This document shows, piece after piece, positions 41,269 through 49,286 of a stretch of DNA of 64,000 bases (position 1 is its first letter; each line of letters starts with the position of its first letter). The translations under genes were made by a program, and so were the position numbers. The stretch spans positions 186,001-250,000 of the forward strand of contig DYGA01000001.1 in NCBI GenBank assembly GCA_020724865.1. The letters run 5' to 3'. The notes below the pieces were generated by a model, which ran no database searches, was not told the DNA's origin, and was given only the letters and a program-made list of their open reading frames with translations. Source of the stretch: Candidatus Paceibacter sp. GTDB lineage: Bacteria > Patescibacteria > ABY1 > S139-126.

Positions 41269-44010
41269 TTAAACCTCTTTCATCTCTAGCCAGTTATTTC
41301 CAGATTTAATATCAACCACCAATGGAACTTTAAGTGTAGCAACTGATTCCATAGTATTTTTTATTTGTTGGGCAACTTTATTAATTTGATTTACAGGTAT
41401 TTCAAATACTAATTCATCATGGACCTGTAGGAGCATTTTTATTTCCGGATTTTTTTGACAAATCTGTTTATAAACAGCTATCATGGCCAGTTTCATAATA
41501 TCAGCACTAGTACCTTGGACAGGTAAGTTGATGGCAGCTCGTTCAGCAGCATTTCTAACCTGGGTAATATTTGAATTTATTTCTGGTAAGTAACGTTTAC
41601 GGCCAAACATAGTAGTAACATAGCCTTGTTCTCTGGCTTGTTGAATTATTTCAGTAGTAAATTGTTTCATTCTTGGAAAGCGGTAAAAATATTTATCAAT
41701 AAATTGTTTAGCTTGGGATCTGGATATGCCTGTTCTTTCTGCTAAGCCAAATGGTCCCATGCCATACAGTACACCAAAATTTACTTCTTTGGCTTGACGT
41801 CGCATATCATTATCAACTTTAGCAAAAGGCACATCAAAAATAAAAGCTGCTGTGGTCCGATGAATATCTTGACCTTCTTGAAAAGCTTTAATTAGATTTT
41901 GATCTCCCGAAAGATGGGCTACTACCCTGAGTTCTATTTGTGAATAATCAGCTGACAGTAAGACATGGTCTTTTTCGGCAATGAAAGAACCGCGAATTTT
42001 TTTGCCCAAAGGAGTACGAATAGGAATATTTTGTAAATTAGGATCAGATGAAGATAATCTACCAGTAGCGGTAATAGTTTGATTGTAACTGGTATGAACT
42101 CGGCCGGTTTTAGGATTGATCAGTTTAGGCAATGCTTCAATATATGTAGAACGAAGTTTGGTTAATTCACGATAATCTGAGATCATATCAATAACTGGAT
42201 GCAGTCCCCGCATTTTTTCCAATTCGCCCGCCGCAGTTGATATGCCAGTTTTGATTTTTTTTAGACCTTGAGTTGGAATATCCAATTTTTCAAACAGAAT
42301 TTTTTTTAATTGTAAAGGTGAAGCAATATTGAATTTTTCCCCGACCTGATTGTATATATTTGTTTCCAGCTTACTGATTTGTTGGGTAACTTTTTTATTT
42401 AATTGGTTTAAATATTTACTATCAATTTTAATGCCGTTTTTTTCCATAGCAGTCAAAATAGCGACCAGAGGCATTTCAATTTGTTGAAAAAGTTTTTCTA
42501 AATCATTTTTTTTTAATTCAATTTGTAAATTTTTATAAAGCCTATAAGTAAAATCGGCATCTTCACAAGCATAATTACAAATTTGTTGCGCAGTTAGATC
42601 AGACATAGTCAGTTGATTTTTGCCTTTTTTGCCCAGCAACGATTCAATCGGAATCATGTCATGGCCAAATTCAGAAAAAACTATATTGTCCAACTTCAAT
42701 CTTCTTTCGCCCGGTCTTAATAAATAAGCAGCAATCATTGTATCAAAATATATCTTGTGTATGTTTATGTCTGCTTGGGACAGAGCGATTAGATCAAATT
42801 TTATATTATGGCCTATAATTTTAGTTTGATTGGATAATATTTTTACCAATTTTTTAAAAGTAGTTGTGTTTTTTAAAGCTTGGTAATCAAGATAATAGGC
42901 CTCACCTTCCTGCCAAGCCAGGCTGATGCCTACCAGTTCGGCTTGCATAGCATTGGCGCTACTGGTTTCGGTGTCAAGAGTCAATATTTTTACAGATTTT
43001 AATTTAGTTATTAGAGTTTTTAAATCTTTTTCGTTGGCAATTAAATGATATTTTTGGGTAGTTTTTTTATTGTTCTGGTTGGGGTTTATTTGTAGGCTGA
43101 CTTGGGTTAAATTTAATTTTTGTTCCAATTCAGGAATTTTTCCCAGTAATGATTTGAATTCTAGTTCCTGAAATAGTTTAATTAGTCTGTCTTTATTAGG
43201 ACTGCGTAATTTACATTTTTCTAAAGTAAATTTAATTGGCACATCAGTTTTAATAGTGCCTAATTGTTTTGACAAATAAGCATCGGCTTCATAGGTAGCC
43301 AATAATTCTTTGATCCGCGGTTTTATTTTTTTACTAAACTTATATTGTTGATATAAATTTTCTAAAGTTTTAAATTCCGATAAAAGTTCAATAGCAGTTT
43401 TTTCACCTATACCCTTCACTCCAGGGATGTTATCTGATGGGTCTCCGCGCAAAGCTTTAAAATCTATTAGTTGGTTGGGTTTAAGTCCATGGTATTTAGT
43501 TATCACTTCTTTAGTGTCATAAATAATTGTGTCAGCTAGACTGCGTCGCAAAGTATATACTTTGGTGTTATCATCAACCAATTGTAAAGTGTCATAATCA
43601 CCAGTAACAATATAGGTTTCAATATTTTTATTCTTTTCAAGGTTGCGACTAATTGTACCGATGATATCGTCGGCTTCGTAACCTTCTTTTTCAAAAATTG
43701 TAATATTAAAGGCCTCAACAATTTGTCTAATTATAGGTATTTGTGCATAAAGTTCATCTGGTTGTTTTTGTCTAGTGGCTTTATAATCAGCAAAAGCTTG
43801 ATGCCTAAAGGTAGGTGTTTTTAAATCAAAAGTAACGGCCGCATAACTTGGTTTAATATCTTTTAAAACTCGCAGTAAAATTGTGACAAAACCATACACT
43901 GCATTAACCACCAGGCCAGATTTAGTCGTCAAAGGAGGGATAGCGTGAAAAGCGCGGTGAAGCAGCGCATTACCGTCAATTATTATAAATTTTTCCTTTT
44001 TTTGGGGCAT
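41269..44010 (-). CDS. polA: DNA polymerase I
   Basis: Replicative and repair polymerase that removes RNA primers and fills gaps. The 913 residues include the 5'-3' nuclease domain (1 to about 290, with GDPSDNIPGVKGIGEKTA). The 3'-5' proofreading domain keeps LDTETSS, IIGHNIKFDL and YACEDADFT, so it looks active. The polymerase domain has DYSQIELRVVAHLSGD, RRQAKEVNFGVLYGMG and LLQVHDELVFE. All three domains are complete, so this is the full Pol I layout and not a Klenow-only form. No obvious promoter was found. A terminator for the next minus-strand gene lies just upstream. Confidence 0.96.
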   Translation of the reverse strand: MPQKKEKFIIIDGNALLHRAFHAIPPLTTKSGLVVNAVYGFVTILLRVLKDIKPSYAAVTFDLKTPTFRHQAFADYKATRQKQPDELYAQIPIIRQIVEAFNITIFEKEGYEADDIIGTISRNLEKNKNIETYIVTGDYDTLQLVDDNTKVYTLRRSLADTIIYDTKEVITKYHGLKPNQLIDFKALRGDPSDNIPGVKGIGEKTAIELLSEFKTLENLYQQYKFSKKIKPRIKELLATYEADAYLSKQLGTIKTDVPIKFTLEKCKLRSPNKDRLIKLFQELEFKSLLGKIPELEQKLNLTQVSLQINPNQNNKKTTQKYHLIANEKDLKTLITKLKSVKILTLDTETSSANAMQAELVGISLAWQEGEAYYLDYQALKNTTTFKKLVKILSNQTKIIGHNIKFDLIALSQADINIHKIYFDTMIAAYLLRPGERRLKLDNIVFSEFGHDMIPIESLLGKKGKNQLTMSDLTAQQICNYACEDADFTYRLYKNLQIELKKNDLEKLFQQIEMPLVAILTAMEKNGIKIDSKYLNQLNKKVTQQISKLETNIYNQVGEKFNIASPLQLKKILFEKLDIPTQGLKKIKTGISTAAGELEKMRGLHPVIDMISDYRELTKLRSTYIEALPKLINPKTGRVHTSYNQTITATGRLSSSDPNLQNIPIRTPLGKKIRGSFIAEKDHVLLSADYSQIELRVVAHLSGDQNLIKAFQEGQDIHRTTAAFIFDVPFAKVDNDMRRQAKEVNFGVLYGMGPFGLAERTGISRSQAKQFIDKYFYRFPRMKQFTTEIIQQAREQGYVTTMFGRKRYLPEINSNITQVRNAAERAAINLPVQGTSADIMKLAMIAVYKQICQKNPEIKMLLQVHDELVFEIPVNQINKVAQQIKNTMESVATLKVPLVVDIKSGNNWLEMKEV

Positions 44011-44083
44011 ACAAATTTGTAATTTAATTCACAAGTTTGGCAATATTAATATTATATTGTTTTTAAAAGAAAATATTAATACA

Positions 44084-44112
44084 AAAAATGCTAAGATTAT
44101 CTTAGCATTTTT
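44084..44112 (-). terminator. Terminator downstream of the LhgO-like gene
   Basis: AAAAATGCTAAG (44084-44095) pairs with CTTAGCATTTTT (44101-44112). It lies just after the end of the minus-strand gene at 44134. Confidence 0.8.
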
Positions 44113-44133
44113 ATATATTTATTGATAGAAAAA

Positions 44134-45330
44134 TCAAAGTTTTTTTAAAGCCATTTGAGCTATAGTTTCACCAATTGCTAATGAAGCGGTAGCGGCTGGC
44201 GATGGGGTATTTAAGACATTTATAATTTTATCGTCATCATATATTAAAAAGTCATCTATCAATTTGCCATTTCGGTCGCAAGCTTGAGCTCTGACCCCAG
44301 CCCCTCCAGGAATTAAATCATTTTTGTTAATATTTGGCAGTAAACGTTGCAAGGCTTTGGTAAAGGCAGATTTGTTGTAACTGCGATAAAATTCACCAAA
44401 ACCCATTGGCCAGTATTTGAACATAACTTTTAAAAAACCCGGCCATAGTAAAGTGGAGAAAAGTTCTTTCAAGTGAATATCTGTTTTTTTATAACCTTCT
44501 TTACGAAAAGCAAGTACGGCATTTGGACCAGCTTCAACTGTTCCATTTATTCTCCGAGTAAAATGAACCCCCAAAAAAGGAAAGGTAGGATCAGGCACTG
44601 GATAAATAAGATTTCTTACTAAATGACGTTTTTTTTCGGCAATTTCATAATACTCGCCACGAAAAGGAATTATTTTTACATCTATTTTTTGGTTTAATTT
44701 GGCCAGTTCATCTGATTGCAACCCCGCAGTATTGATCGCCAGTTTTGTTTTGACATTACCTTGATTGGTGATTAGTTTTATAAAATCTGGTTGTTTTTTA
44801 ATATTAGTTACTTTGGTGTTTAGTTTTATTTCCCCTGAGTATTTAGTAGTAAAAATTTCTGCATACTTTTTGCTAACCTCAGTGTAATCAACAATACCGG
44901 TGTATGGCACCCATAGCGCAGCTACTCCGCTAGCATAAGGTTCATAATTTTTTATTTCCTGAGCTGATATTTTTTTTATATTAACTAAACCGTTTTGTAT
45001 ACCTTTTTGGTAAAGTTCTTCCAATCTTGGCAGTTCAGCAGGTTTGGTAGCAATAATTAATTTTCCGCATAATTCGTATTTGATATTATGGGCAGAGCAA
45101 AAATCAAGCAGCAGTTGATAACCGCGCCGACAATTTTTTGCCTTCAAACTACCTGGTTTGTAATAAATACCTGAGTGAATAACCCCGCTATTGTTGCCAG
45201 TTTGATGTTGAGCAATTTTTGTTTCTTTTTCCAATAAGACAACTTTTAAATCAGGATTAATTTTTTTTAGTTGTAAGGCAGTGGCTAGTCCTACAATTCC
45301 GCCACCAATAATTGCCAGATCATAAATCAT
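44134..45330 (-). CDS. lhgO: FAD-dependent L-2-hydroxyglutarate oxidase-like protein
   Basis: 398 residues of the LhgO (YgaF) group. It starts with the dinucleotide-binding motif LAIIGGGIVGLATALQL, then EKETKIAQHQTGNNSGVIHS and GIYYKPGSLKAKNC. Further family parts are the YEPYASGVAALWVPYTGIVD region and GAGVRAQACDRNGKL near the C-terminus. Such enzymes oxidise L-2-hydroxyglutarate to 2-oxoglutarate and pass electrons to quinone or oxygen. In an organism with few respiratory genes the electron acceptor is unclear. It follows the next upstream gene (which ends at 45391) after a terminator and is itself followed by one, so it is a single-gene unit. Confidence 0.85.
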   Translation of the reverse strand: MIYDLAIIGGGIVGLATALQLKKINPDLKVVLLEKETKIAQHQTGNNSGVIHSGIYYKPGSLKAKNCRRGYQLLLDFCSAHNIKYELCGKLIIATKPAELPRLEELYQKGIQNGLVNIKKISAQEIKNYEPYASGVAALWVPYTGIVDYTEVSKKYAEIFTTKYSGEIKLNTKVTNIKKQPDFIKLITNQGNVKTKLAINTAGLQSDELAKLNQKIDVKIIPFRGEYYEIAEKKRHLVRNLIYPVPDPTFPFLGVHFTRRINGTVEAGPNAVLAFRKEGYKKTDIHLKELFSTLLWPGFLKVMFKYWPMGFGEFYRSYNKSAFTKALQRLLPNINKNDLIPGGAGVRAQACDRNGKLIDDFLIYDDDKIINVLNTPSPAATASLAIGETIAQMALKKL

Positions 45331-45339
45331 AAAAATATA

Positions 45340-45368
45340 AAAATGCTACTATATAATAGTAGCATTTT
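45340..45368 (-). terminator. Terminator downstream of the acidic 167-aa gene
   Basis: AAAATGCTACTAT (45340-45352) pairs with ATAGTAGCATTTT (45356-45368) around a three-base loop. Confidence 0.8.
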
Positions 45369-45390
45369 TAATTAGATTTTGATAATTATA

Positions 45391-45894
45391 TTAGGCAGCT
45401 TTTTCGGCTGATTCTGGTTTGTTTTTCTTTGGCACCATTTTTTTGCGCTGTTTGACATAAAGTTCAGCAATTTCGGCGTTAATGTTGTTTAGTCTGTTTT
45501 TTCTTTCTGTTTGGCTTAATTTTTGCCATTCATTTTTGGGCAAAGAATATTTTTGAATAATTTTTTTTACTTCCATGGGCAGATGAGTTGTAGCTGGAGC
45601 TTTGATTTCAGTAAGCTCTTCCTCTGTTTCGTCTTTGGTTGAATTGTCTATTTTTTCTAAAATATAATTTTCTAAATTAAAATCATCTGGAATATTTTCA
45701 ATAGGAATAAATTTTTTCTCTGGATCATTTTTGTTTAAACGTTCTTCCTCTTCAATTATTTCTGGTTGATATATGTCGGTATCTAAATTTTTAGTTGGGT
45801 TATTTTTTCTGTCAATTTCTTCATGAATAGGAATATTTTCTTGCTCTATTTTTTTATCCGTTTTTTTAGGTGACTCCCAATTAAATAATTTCAT
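45391..45894 (-). CDS. Hypothetical acidic protein (167 aa)
   Basis: I do not recognise this protein. The first 105 residues are very acidic and look disordered (IIEEEERLNKNDPEKKF, KDETEEELTEI). The last 60 look folded and helical (LPMEVKKIIQKYSLPKNEWQ and RLNNINAEIAELYVKQRKK). There is no signal or membrane segment. Such an acidic linker with a helical C-terminus is often seen in proteins that bind a basic partner, but no function can be assigned. It starts 19 bases after the 3' end of tRNA-Cys and may be co-transcribed with it. Confidence 0.6.
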   Translation of the reverse strand: MKLFNWESPKKTDKKIEQENIPIHEEIDRKNNPTKNLDTDIYQPEIIEEEERLNKNDPEKKFIPIENIPDDFNLENYILEKIDNSTKDETEEELTEIKAPATTHLPMEVKKIIQKYSLPKNEWQKLSQTERKNRLNNINAEIAELYVKQRKKMVPKKNKPESAEKAA

Positions 45895-45913
45895 AATTTT
45901 TTATTAATATTAA

Positions 45914-45988
45914 TGGAGGCCTGGACGGGAGTTGAACCCGTGTATAGCGGTTTTGCAGACCGCTGCCTTACCACTTGGCTACCAGGCC
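45914..45988 (-). tRNA. tRNA-Cys (GCA)
   Basis: The 7-bp acceptor GGCCTGG/CCAGGCC is followed by discriminator T and an encoded CCA (45914-45916). The anticodon stem GCGGT/ACCGC holds CTGCAAA, giving anticodon GCA. U73 is the expected Cys identity base. The T-arm reads CGGGTTCAACTCCCG. Confidence 0.95.
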
Positions 45989-45993
45989 GAAGC

Positions 45994-46020
45994 TAGTATT
46001 AAGTATTATATAGTATTAAG
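45994..46020. repeat. AGTATTA-type short repeats beside tRNA-Cys
   Basis: TAGTATTAAGTATTATATAG followed by TATTAAG, repeats of the heptamer AGTATTA. Similar strings lie beside tRNA-Ser (20642-20657). Confidence 0.45.
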
Positions 46021-46083
46021 TAGCAAGTATAAAGAATATTAATTAACATTGATAGATTAACAAAATTTAATTTTTAAATCAAT

Positions 46084-46115
46084 CAAAAAATCCCGCATTG
46101 GTAACGGGATTTTTT
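46084..46115 (-). terminator. Terminator after the 3D-domain gene
   Basis: AAAAAATCCCG pairs with CGGGATTTTTT around a nine-base loop, just past the minus-strand stop at 46117. Confidence 0.85.
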
Positions 46116-46116
46116 G

Positions 46117-46629
46117 TTAATTTAATATTTCTACGGTTAAATATCGACGACCGAACTGTTTAGCATCAGGGATTGATTCCATTAGTACATCCAGCCGTTC
46201 ATTGTAGCGTTGATTCATGCGATCTCTGACTTCAAAGATAGTATCACCAAAATATTCAGGAATACGCACTTTTGTGCCAAAAGGCAACCAATTGGCAGCT
46301 ACCACTTTAATATTTTTGTTTTGACAAATATTTGTACCATCAGCTGTGATACACGGCGTGCTGTCAGTTTGTTCGGGTACAGCGTTGTAAGCCGTGATTG
46401 TGACTTTTTTGGTCCGTACCACTTTAATTTCATTAACTGGTAATTGATAGTTAATTATTTCTGTTGCTTGGGCAGCTGGTTGTAGGTTGATGTTACTCTC
46501 CTCAGTCGGTAAGGCTAAAGCTGGAGCAGCTAATATTTCTGCCTGGGGTAATAAAAAAGTAAAAATTGAGGCAATAAATATAACTACTAGCAGCATTTGC
46601 CGTCCATATCTACGAACAAATAAATTCAT
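46117..46629 (-). CDS. 3D (Asp-Asp-Asp) domain envelope protein
   Basis: 170 residues with an N-terminal signal or anchor (MLLVVIFIASIFTFLLPQAE) and a C-terminal 3D domain. The domain includes KVTITAYNAVPEQTD, then CITADG, VVAANWLPFGTKVRIPE and the acidic FEVRDRMNQRYNERLDVLM. The family is related to RlpA and MltA double-psi barrels and takes part in cell-wall remodelling in many bacteria. The domain ends as the protein ends. It has its own promoter on the minus strand, with a hairpin and T-run in the leader, and a strong terminator behind it. Confidence 0.85.
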   Translation of the reverse strand: MNLFVRRYGRQMLLVVIFIASIFTFLLPQAEILAAPALALPTEESNINLQPAAQATEIINYQLPVNEIKVVRTKKVTITAYNAVPEQTDSTPCITADGTNICQNKNIKVVAANWLPFGTKVRIPEYFGDTIFEVRDRMNQRYNERLDVLMESIPDAKQFGRRYLTVEILN

Positions 46630-46666
46630 ACGGTTACTTAATACTTAAATTTGTAAAAAACCAATA

Positions 46667-46685
46667 AAAAACACCCTGTTTTAGG
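46667..46685 (-). terminator. Terminator-like hairpin in the leader of the 3D-domain gene
   Basis: On the minus strand CCCT-AAAAC-AGGG is followed by TGTTTTTT, within about 20 bases of the predicted start. The stem is short. It may instead mark the end of the upstream alkyltransferase-like transcript. Confidence 0.4.
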
Positions 46686-46694
46686 GATTTTAGG

Positions 46695-46723
46695 ATTTTA
46701 GCAAAATAAGTAAAAAATGTCAA
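46695..46723 (-). promoter_or_regulatory. Promoter of the 3D-domain gene
   Basis: On the minus strand TTGACA (46718-46723), a 17-base spacer and TAAAAT (46695-46700). Confidence 0.75.
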
Positions 46724-46784
46724 TCGTATAATTAGCTATTAGCTTTTAGCTTAAGCTGTTAAATCAATTAACCAGAGATAGTTA

Positions 46785-47099
46785 TTATGGTTGGTAAAGA
46801 TATTTTTTTAGGTCAATATAGTAATTGTTGCCAATTATTTTAATTTGAACACCTTCTTTATTCAGTAGTTGGGCTTGAATTTTTTTTGTAATTTGAGGGT
46901 TGATTATACTTATTAGACCGCGACTATTGATGACTCGGTGCCAAGGTATGTCTTGATAATTTATACTTGCCCGCAAAGCAAAACCAACCGTTCGGGCGGC
47001 TCGTGGAGTTGAAATAAGTCCAGCAATTTGTCCGTAAGTCATTACTTTACCAGCTGGTATAGTTTTTACAATTTTATATACTTGTTTATAGAAATTCAT
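46785..47099 (-). CDS. Alkyltransferase-like protein (ATL)
   Basis: 104 residues of the MGMT/Ogt DNA-binding domain. It reads GKVMTYGQIAGLISTPRAAR with TVGFALRAS, then IPWHRVINSRG. The active-site Cys of true O6-alkylguanine transferases (PCHRV) is Trp here (Trp 53), which defines the alkyltransferase-like proteins. These bind O6-alkylguanine without repairing it and hand the lesion to nucleotide excision repair. uvrB lies 4 kb away in the same window. The length equals that of other ATLs, which lack the N-terminal MGMT domain. Confidence 0.9.
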   Translation of the reverse strand: MNFYKQVYKIVKTIPAGKVMTYGQIAGLISTPRAARTVGFALRASINYQDIPWHRVINSRGLISIINPQITKKIQAQLLNKEGVQIKIIGNNYYIDLKKYLYQP

Positions 47100-47290
47100 A
47101 AGGTTAGTTTAATATAAAGTTGTGTTCAAAGCTACACTTATTCGCCTTGTATGATGTTTAGTGATTCATTTTGCTTATATTTTAATGCCACTCGATCGCT
47201 GGCGGTAGGAGGTTTAATTAATTTTTTCATACCATTATTAAATACCACTATTAAGATAAAAACTCTGGCTTTATGTCAGAGTTTTTATCT

Positions 47291-47365
47291 TGGAGCGGGT
47301 AGGGGGAATCGAACCCCCATCTTCAGCTTGGAAAGCTGTAATAATAGCCATTATACGATACCCGC
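47291..47365 (-). tRNA. tRNA-Gly (TCC)
   Basis: The acceptor GCGGGTA/TACCCGC is followed by T and an encoded CCA (47291-47293). The anticodon loop TTTCCAA gives TCC. The T-arm reads GGGGGTTCGATTCCCCC. Confidence 0.93.
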
Positions 47366-47428
47366 AATTTTACCTAACACGTAATACGGAACATTTTTGT
47401 TTGTTATATGTTATGTGTTACATGTCAT

Positions 47429-47505
47429 TGGTCGGGGTGAGAGGGCTCGAACCTCCGACCTCCTGCTCCCAAAGCAGGCGCGCTAGCCAACTGCGCTACA
47501 CCCCG
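47429..47505 (-). tRNA. tRNA-Pro (TGG)
   Basis: The acceptor CGGGGTG/CACCCCG is followed by A and an encoded CCA (47429-47431). The anticodon stem CCTGC/GCAGG holds TTTGGGA, giving TGG. The T-arm reads GGAGGTTCGAGCCCTC. Confidence 0.95.
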
Positions 47506-47630
47506 TTAATTTAGATTATAAATTATTAATTATAAATTTAAAAATATCTAGCTGATAATCGTGAAGTTAAAATAAATCCTAAATTCCAAAATCCAATAGA
47601 TTTTAGTTTTTAGAATTTAGGATTTATTAG

Positions 47631-47705
47631 TGGTGCCGAGGGGCAGAATTGAACTGCCGACGCAAGGATTTTCAGTCCTTCGCTCTACCACTGAGCTACC
47701 TCGGC
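47631..47705 (-). tRNA. tRNA-Phe (GAA)
   Basis: The acceptor GCCGAGG/CCTCGGC is followed by A and an encoded CCA (47631-47633). The anticodon stem AAGGA/TCCTT holds CTGAAAA, giving GAA. Confidence 0.95.
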
Positions 47706-47723
47706 TTAATTTATTTTAATAAA

Positions 47724-47800
47724 TGGTGGGCATGCCTGGAGTTGAACCAGGGACCTCGTCATTATCAGTGACGCGCTCTAACCAACTGAGCTACATGCCC
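47724..47800 (-). tRNA. tRNA-Ile (GAT)
   Basis: The acceptor GGGCATG/CATGCCC is followed by A and an encoded CCA (47724-47726). The anticodon stem CGTCA/TGACG holds CTGATAA, giving GAT. It is the first gene of a four-tRNA run on the minus strand. Confidence 0.95.
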
Positions 47801-47831
47801 CAAAAATAATTATTATTAAAATTCAGAGTAT

Positions 47832-47860
47832 AAAATACCAAATTATATAATTTTTGACAA
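47832..47860 (-). promoter_or_regulatory. Candidate promoter of the tRNA cluster
   Basis: On the minus strand TTGTCA (47855-47860), a 17-base spacer and TATTTT (47832-47837), 32 bases before tRNA-Ile. Confidence 0.45.
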
Positions 47861-47943
47861 GCCAAAAAGTTTTATAAATTGTTTATAAATATATTAGCCA
47901 AATAATAAAAATTTTGATAATTTAGTAAAAGAAAGGTAAATTT

Positions 47944-48906
47944 ATGATTATATTTATTTATGGCACTGATAGTTGGCGCGCTCATCATAAAGTCATTGAA
48001 TTGAAAAATAAATTTAAACAAAAAATTGATAGTAGTGGTTCAAGTATCGTGATGATTAACGGTGAAGATTTTGATATTGCTTCTTTTCGACAAAATCTAT
48101 TATCCCAATCTTTATTTAGTAAGGGACGTATGATATTAATTCGTGATTTGTTAATCAAAAATCCCAAAAAAAAATTACAAGAGGAAATTATCGAAGTTTT
48201 AAAAAAGTCAGACAATCATACCATATTATGGTGGGAATATATAACTTCTCCTGATATTTTCAAGAAAGTTAAAACTAGTTTATTATTTAAATATCTAAAG
48301 CAGCAAAAATTTGTTCAAGAGTATAATAATTTAAAAGCTATACAATTGGAAAAATGGGTGCAAAGTAGGGTAAATGAACTAGAAGGAAAAATTGGCAATG
48401 TGGCTGTCAAAACTTTGTTGGCACAAGTGGGTGACAATTTATGGCAACTAGATAATGAAATACAAAAATTAGTCTTATATTGTGGCGGTAGGGAAATTAC
48501 CGTCAAAGATATAATTGAAATGGTGGAAACAAAGGTGGGTGGCGATGGTTGGGAATTTCTCTATTATTTGTCACAAAATAATAAAGCCAAAGCGCTGGAA
48601 ATTTTAGAAGAACAGTTACTTTTAGGCACTGAAGCTTTAGAAATTTTTGGTCGAATTGTTTGGCAGTTCCGTATTTTGTTATTAGTCAAAGATACCTTAG
48701 AAGAAAAAACTTTTACCAGCAATGAAATAGCCAATAAATTACAGTTACATCCCTATGTTGTACAGAAAACTTTACCAGTAATAAAAAACTTTTCTTTATC
48801 TAGGCTTAAAGAAATCTATAGTCAATTGTCAGAAATAGATTACAAAATAAAAACCGGAGCTTTAGATCCAGTGGTAATGTTAAATATGTTTATTATTGAT
48901 TTGTAA
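47944..48906 (+). CDS. holA: DNA polymerase III subunit delta
   Basis: The delta subunit opens the sliding clamp in the clamp-loader complex. The 320 residues fit the family. The opening MIIFIYGTDSWRAHHKVIEL is typical of HolA without a functional P-loop. ILIRDLLIKN, then LEKWVQSRVNELEGKI, GDNLWQLDNEIQKLVLYCGG and the C-terminal collar domain (KTGALDPVVMLNMFII) follow. A GAAAGG Shine-Dalgarno lies upstream. Overall conservation is weak, as is normal for this subunit. The gene stands opposite the tRNA cluster and ends in a terminator shared with the convergent rpsT. Confidence 0.88.
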   Translation: MIIFIYGTDSWRAHHKVIELKNKFKQKIDSSGSSIVMINGEDFDIASFRQNLLSQSLFSKGRMILIRDLLIKNPKKKLQEEIIEVLKKSDNHTILWWEYITSPDIFKKVKTSLLFKYLKQQKFVQEYNNLKAIQLEKWVQSRVNELEGKIGNVAVKTLLAQVGDNLWQLDNEIQKLVLYCGGREITVKDIIEMVETKVGGDGWEFLYYLSQNNKAKALEILEEQLLLGTEALEIFGRIVWQFRILLLVKDTLEEKTFTSNEIANKLQLHPYVVQKTLPVIKNFSLSRLKEIYSQLSEIDYKIKTGALDPVVMLNMFIIDL

Positions 48907-48918
48907 AATATTTAAGTT

Positions 48919-48947
48919 AAAAATCCGCCGTAACGGCGGATTTTTTT
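48919..48947. terminator. Terminator between holA and rpsT
   Basis: AAAAATCCGCCG pairs perfectly with CGGCGGATTTTT around a three-base loop, with T-runs on both strands. Confidence 0.9.
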
Positions 48948-49215
48948 AGACTTTATTTTGTTTATTTATTTTTTTTAGCAAGCGAGATTTTTTTCTGGCA
49001 GCATTATTTTTTTTAATAATTTTATTTTTAGCTGCTTTATCAATTAGAGATTGGGCATTTTTTACCAGTTCTTCAAGTTTTGTTTTATCATTTGCGGTGA
49101 TTGCTTTATCAATTTTTTTCAGTAATGATTTAATATTACTTTTAACCCGATTATTTCTTTGGGCGTTTTTTTTAGATTTCCGTAAATCTTTAGCAGCTGA
49201 TTTTGTATTGGGCAT
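48946..49215 (-). CDS. rpsT: 30S ribosomal protein S20
   Basis: S20 binds 16S rRNA in the body of the small subunit. The 89 residues are basic and helical, with the standard opening MPNTKSAAKDLRKSKKNAQR, the central SLLKKIDKAI and the closing NNAARKKSRLLKKI. The length is normal. The promoter TTGATT-17-TATGAT lies 35 bases upstream. It ends at a strong bidirectional terminator. Confidence 0.95.
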   Translation of the reverse strand: MPNTKSAAKDLRKSKKNAQRNNRVKSNIKSLLKKIDKAITANDKTKLEELVKNAQSLIDKAAKNKIIKKNNAARKKSRLLKKINKQNKV

Positions 49216-49250
49216 AGTGATAGAAAATTAATAACTGATTAAGTAGACGT

Positions 49251-49279
49251 ATCATAACAATTTAGACAAAATAAATCAA
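49251..49279 (-). promoter_or_regulatory. Promoter of rpsT
   Basis: On the minus strand TTGATT (49274-49279), a 17-base spacer and TATGAT (49251-49256). Confidence 0.65.
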
Positions 49280-49286
49280 GCCTGAA

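Noticed and set aside
47151..47514. Two plus-strand frames of 77 and 74 codons
   Set aside because: They run across the tRNA-Gly and tRNA-Pro genes on the other strand. Strings such as GGIEPPSSAWKA and GLEPPTSCSQSRR are the known false translations of tRNA genes.
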